This document shows, one piece after another, positions 60,652 to 64,000 of a DNA stretch of 64,000 nt (the first letter of the stretch is position 1; each line of letters opens with the position of its first letter). The DNA lies in contig NZ_CP107913.1 in the NCBI RefSeq assembly GCF_036014115.1, positions 5,520,001 to 5,584,000 of the forward strand. Reading direction: 5' to 3'. A program made the position numbers and the translations under genes. The notes below the pieces were generated by a model. It was not told the origin of the DNA and searched no databases. It saw only the letters and a list, made by a program, of their open reading frames with translations. The DNA comes from Streptomyces sp. NBC_00448. Lineage in GTDB: Bacteria > Actinomycetota > Actinomycetes > Streptomycetales > Streptomycetaceae.

Positions 60652-61701
60652 ATGAGGATCGGAATCGTCGGAGCGACCGGACAGGTCGGCGGGGTCGTCC
60701 GCAAGGTGCTGGCCGAGCGGAAGTTCCCCGTCACGCAGCTCCGCCTCTTCGCCTCGGCCCGTTCGGCGGGCCGCACCCTTCCGTGGGAGGGCGGCCCGGA
60801 CGGCGCCACCGTCACCGTCGAGGACGCGGCGACCGCCGACTACTCCGGTCTGGACATCGTCATCTTCTCCGCGGGCGGCAGCACCTCCCGCGCGCTGGCG
60901 GAGAAGGTCGCCGCACAGGGCGCCGTCGTGATCGACAACTCCTCCGCGTGGCGACGCGACCCGGACGTCCCGCTGGTGGTCTCCGAGGTCAATCCGCACG
61001 CGATCGCGACCCGCCCGAAGGGCATCATCGCCAACCCGAACTGCACCACGATGGCCTTCATGCCGGTGATGCGCCCGCTGCACGAGGAGGCCGGGCTGGT
61101 CGCGCTGGTCGTCGCCACCTACCAGGCCGTCTCCGGCTCGGGCCTGGCCGGCGTGGCCGAACTGCACGGCCAGGCGGTGAAGGTCACCGAGCAGGCCGAC
61201 GGCCTCACCTTCGACGGGTCGGCCGTCGAGTTCCCCGCCCCGGCGGTCTACCAGCGGCCCATCGCCTACAACGTGGTGCCGCTCGCCGGGAACCTGGTGG
61301 ACGACGGCAGCTTCGAGACCGACGAGGAGCAGAAGCTGCGCCACGAGTCCCGCAAGATCCTGGAGATCCCCGAGCTGAAGGTGTCCGGCACCTGCGTACG
61401 GGTCCCGGTCTTCTCCGGCCACTCGCTGCAGATCAACGCCCGCTTCGCCCGCCCGATCAGCGTTGCGCGGGCGTACGAACTGCTCGCCGCCGCGCCCGGG
61501 GTGGAGATCTCGGAGATCCCCACCCCGTTGCAGGCCGCGGGCGCCGACCCCTCCTACGTGGGCCGCGTCCGGCAGGACGAGACGGTCGAGAACGGCCTCG
61601 CGCTGTTCGTCTCGAACGACAACCTGCGCAAGGGCGCCGCGCTCAACGCGGTGCAGCTCGCGGAGCTGGTGGCCGCGGAGCTCGGAGCGGTCACGGTCTG
61701 A
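60652..61701 (+). CDS. asd: Aspartate-semialdehyde dehydrogenase
   Basis: 349 residues. Converts aspartyl phosphate to the semialdehyde with NADPH. N-terminal GIVGATGQVGGVV is the nucleotide loop; the active Cys131 sits in IANPNCTTMAF; His near GHSLQINARF completes the site. All features match the streptomycete enzyme. ATG 60652 has GGAG about ten bases upstream. Three 15-base repeats begin at its C-terminal codons. Confidence 0.96.
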   Translation: MRIGIVGATGQVGGVVRKVLAERKFPVTQLRLFASARSAGRTLPWEGGPDGATVTVEDAATADYSGLDIVIFSAGGSTSRALAEKVAAQGAVVIDNSSAWRRDPDVPLVVSEVNPHAIATRPKGIIANPNCTTMAFMPVMRPLHEEAGLVALVVATYQAVSGSGLAGVAELHGQAVKVTEQADGLTFDGSAVEFPAPAVYQRPIAYNVVPLAGNLVDDGSFETDEEQKLRHESRKILEIPELKVSGTCVRVPVFSGHSLQINARFARPISVARAYELLAAAPGVEISEIPTPLQAAGADPSYVGRVRQDETVENGLALFVSNDNLRKGAALNAVQLAELVAAELGAVTV

Positions 61702-61730
61702 GTGGTTTCGGTCTGAGCGGTCACGGTCTG
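61686..61730 (+). repeat. 15-base repeat overlapping the asd stop
   Basis: AGCGGTCACGGTCTG (61686-61700), AGTGGTTTCGGTCTG (61701-61715) and AGCGGTCACGGTCTG (61716-61730) follow one another directly. The first copy contains the last asd codons and the stop begins at its end. Confidence 0.85.
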
Positions 61731-61771
61731 CCAGGGCACCGTCTGGCGTCGGGGGCGGTGCACGGTCGCCG

Positions 61772-63046
61772 TCACCCGTGGGCCACGGCCAGCCGGAAGG
61801 CCGCCAGCACCGCCTCGGACTGGACCCGCACCTGCTCGTCGACCGGCACCCAGACCGGGTCGTGGCCGAGGGTCAACTCATCCGCCCAGCGGGCGAGTTG
61901 GCGCTCGCATACGGCCTTGACCTCGGCGGTGGCCGGGGCCGGGCGGCCGTCGAGGAGCCGTAGCAGCGTGCCGGCGGCCCGCAGGGGAATCCTGCGGGCC
62001 GCGATGTCGAGAGCCGCGAGGTGCGCGGCGGTCAGCGGGACCGCGTCCGGGGGCATGCGTTCCCACTCCGCGGCGACCTGCGGGCAGGCCGCGGCCAGTT
62101 CCGTCGCGACCCGCAGCAGGTGGGCGCGGTCCGGGGCCGTGGCCGGCAGCACCGCCCGCACCTCCGCGATCAGCACCTCGACCCGGCGCGCGTGGGTCCG
62201 CAACTGCCTTCCCAGCCGGGCCAGTTCGCCGGCCGCCTCCGGATGCGGCGCCGGGTCGGCGACCGTACGGGCCGACCACATCGGCACCTCGAACAGCGCG
62301 GTCATCCCGCCGTGGCGGTGCGGCCGGGTCCAGGTCGAACGGTCGACGTCCGCCGGCAGCCGGTCCGACCTGGCCCGCGCGCCCGGCTCGGGCAGCACGT
62401 AGACACCGGGCCCCGACACCGTCCACCGCAGCGCGTCATAGGTGCCGGTCTGCACCGGCACGTCGTGCTCGGCCGCCAACTTGCCCAGCGGCTCGGCGAG
62501 TCCGGGTACGTCGCGGGTCAACTGCACCCAGCAGCCGCCGAGGTCGTTGCCGTGCAGCGAGCACTGGAGGATCGGCCGCAGCTCGTCGATCAGGTCCAGC
62601 AGCGCCTGGGACTCCGGGAGTTGGTCGTCCGGCGGCCGGATCGACGGGGCCCACTCCGGTTGCTCGTCGGGCGGCGGGCGGTACGCGTGCCGGAAGTGCG
62701 CGGCGGGGGTGCGGCGTATCGGCGGCCCGGCTTCGTGGCGCACCGCGCCGTCGGGGTCCAGGCACAGCAGCAGGTGCCAGGTCGCGTCCGCGCCCGCGTG
62801 CAGCAGCGGGTCGTGCGCGACGCGTTCGGCCAGCCGCAGCGCGGTCGCCGCCCCCACCCGCTCATCGGAGTGCGGCCCTGCCACCACCAGGACGTTCCGC
62901 CGTCCGTGCCCCACGGTCAGTACGTGCAGCGGGCGCCCCGCCCGCGATCGGCCGACCGCCCGCAACTCGCACAGGCCGGGATGGAAACCGGCGAACGCCG
63001 CCGCCGTCGCCACCACCCCCGCGACACTCGGATAGGCGTCGGCCAT
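61772..63046 (-). CDS. M14-family metallocarboxypeptidase
   Basis: 424 residues. The zinc motif H-x-x-E is GPHSDERVG, with a third ligand His in QCSLHGNDLG. A long second half contains helical segments absent from pancreatic enzymes. Predicted to cut C-terminal residues from peptides or peptidoglycan; no secretion signal is evident. ATG 63046 is chosen; GTG 63058 has GGAG almost touching it, so it is less likely. A closely related gene lies just upstream. Confidence 0.82.
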   Translation of the reverse strand: MADAYPSVAGVVATAAAFAGFHPGLCELRAVGRSRAGRPLHVLTVGHGRRNVLVVAGPHSDERVGAATALRLAERVAHDPLLHAGADATWHLLLCLDPDGAVRHEAGPPIRRTPAAHFRHAYRPPPDEQPEWAPSIRPPDDQLPESQALLDLIDELRPILQCSLHGNDLGGCWVQLTRDVPGLAEPLGKLAAEHDVPVQTGTYDALRWTVSGPGVYVLPEPGARARSDRLPADVDRSTWTRPHRHGGMTALFEVPMWSARTVADPAPHPEAAGELARLGRQLRTHARRVEVLIAEVRAVLPATAPDRAHLLRVATELAAACPQVAAEWERMPPDAVPLTAAHLAALDIAARRIPLRAAGTLLRLLDGRPAPATAEVKAVCERQLARWADELTLGHDPVWVPVDEQVRVQSEAVLAAFRLAVAHG

Positions 63047-63251
63047 CGCCGAAGTCACGCTCCGCCGGTCGTCGTTGCCACGGGATCTCCTCGCTGTCCA
63101 AATCAACGGCCCCACGATGAAGTTGACGGGGTAATCGCCGATTTGCCCGATGCCCCGCCAAGGTTCCGACCCCTTCGTCCCCCTGTCAAGACCGCCTCGC
63201 GCCCGGAAGCGCACCGGCACCCTCACGGCGTCTCGTGCCGCCTCACCCGCC

Positions 63252-64000
63252 TCACCCGAGCCCCGCGGCGGCGGCCAGCACCGTCCGTGCCTGCAATTCC
63301 ATCTGCTCGGAGATCGGCACCCACACCGCGTCCATCGTCGCGATCAGGTCCCCCGCACCCGCGTCGAGGCGCCGCTCCAGCCGGGCCCGCAGCCGGGCGG
63401 GCGCGCTGTCCGGGTCCTCGTCCAGCCGCGCCTCGTCGAGCAGCCGCAGCAGCGTCCCCGCCGCCCGCAGCGGCGCCTGCCGCGCGGCGATGTCGAACGC
63501 GGCGACGTGTGCCATGGTCAGCGGCACCGGCGACTCCCGCCCGATCGCGTCGAAGTCCTCCGCGAGCGCCGCCCACCCGGTGACCGCCTGCCGTGCGGCC
63601 CGCAGCACCGGCCCGTCCGCGGCGTCCCCGAGCAGTTCCAGCGCCTGCTCGAACGCCTCCTCCCCGGTGGTCCCCTCGTTCCGCAGCCGCGCCGCCAGCA
63701 CGGCCAGCGCGTACGCCGGGTCCGGGTGCGGCTCGGCGTACGCCACCCGCCGGGTCGCCCACATCGGCACCTCGACCCGCAGTTCCGGCCCGTAGCGCCG
63801 CCCCGGCCCCGCCGGCCGTACGAAGACACCGGGCCCGGCGCCGTGCGAGGACAGCGCTTCGTACGTGCCGGTCTGCACGGGGATGTCGAGTTCGGCGGCG
63901 ATCTTCCCGAACGGCTCGGCCAGCCCGGCCACTTCGGCGGAGAGCCGGACCCAGGCGCCCCCCACGTCCGTGCCGTGCAGCGAGCAGCGGAGCACCGGCC
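63252..64000 (-). CDS. M14-family metallocarboxypeptidase, paralogue, N-terminus outside window
   Basis: Partial: only the C-terminal 248 residues are seen, starting within PVLRCSLHGTDVGG, the third zinc-ligand region, and running off the right edge. It follows the neighbour closely over its length (for example PVQTGTYEAL against PVQTGTYDAL, and AAGTLLRLLD identical), so the two are a tandem duplication. The reading frame stays open to the last base. Confidence 0.85.
   Translation of the reverse strand, partial: PVLRCSLHGTDVGGAWVRLSAEVAGLAEPFGKIAAELDIPVQTGTYEALSSHGAGPGVFVRPAGPGRRYGPELRVEVPMWATRRVAYAEPHPDPAYALAVLAARLRNEGTTGEEAFEQALELLGDAADGPVLRAARQAVTGWAALAEDFDAIGRESPVPLTMAHVAAFDIAARQAPLRAAGTLLRLLDEARLDEDPDSAPARLRARLERRLDAGAGDLIATMDAVWVPISEQMELQARTVLAAAAGLG

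Overview
The window is very GC-rich actinobacterial chromosome, almost certainly from a Streptomyces-like member of the Streptomycetaceae. The evidence is the 3' end of a streptomycete-type rrn operon, a mycothiol synthase (MshD), GlnR, a WhiG anti-sigma factor (RsiG) with its c-di-GMP motif, a nickel-type Fur regulator (Nur), many GTG starts, several likely leaderless genes, and a 26-residue cysteine leader peptide of a streptomycete type. From memory, unverified, the gene order from about 10 kb onward follows the S. coelicolor block around SCO4126-SCO4182. It is core chromosome rather than an island: there is no integrase, transposase, att site, tRNA or CRISPR array.

Layout. 1-2160: end of 23S rRNA, 5S rRNA and a strong terminator. 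2180-10110: a GNAT enzyme, a secreted Gly/Ser/Ala/Asp-rich protein, a TetR-monooxygenase unit with two tandem operators, and a D-2-hydroxyacid dehydrogenase divergent from a LacI regulator, with three shared operator-like boxes. 10172-18902: a relaxase-less type IV secretion-like locus (VirD4-like, VirB4-like, SCO6880-type, VirB6/TrbL-like, VirB8-like, pilin-like, and a divergent cell-wall hydrolase). 19182-23621: a PAP2 relative lacking its catalytic residues, a Tat lipoprotein flavin oxidase, an intergenic inverted-repeat element, a LolA-like lipoprotein and a 57-residue protein.

23705-34470 is a metal and phosphate block: CsoR with its operator, a PhoU-like/PiT pair, pstSCAB with a PHO box, and a ppk-CHAD-Nudix polyphosphate operon. 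35035-43036 holds mshD with an MFS gene, an MprAB-like two-component pair beside an HtrA-type protease, a LacI regulator and glnR. 43162-48956 holds a hydrolase, a ThiS-like protein, a multi-pass membrane protein, an LmeA-like lipoprotein-type protein, and the cysteine leader with a rhodanese and DUF1416. 49082-54145 holds a hydrolase, a DsrE protein, and a cassette of four consecutive membrane-anchored proteins that look like diverged paralogues. 54147-64000 holds nitrobindin, nur, ygfZ, dtd, rsiG, an Eis-like acetyltransferase, a dapA-like gene with asd, and two tandem M14 peptidases, the second cut by the window end.

The least understood parts are the secretion-like locus with a VirD4 homologue lacking a visible Walker A motif, and the four-gene membrane cassette at 50354-53924. 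Three conserved regulators or enzymes carry substitutions at residues normally considered essential: PAP2 at 19182, Nur H86Y and RsiG Q57H. All functional calls rest on reading motifs in the sequence; no database search was run.
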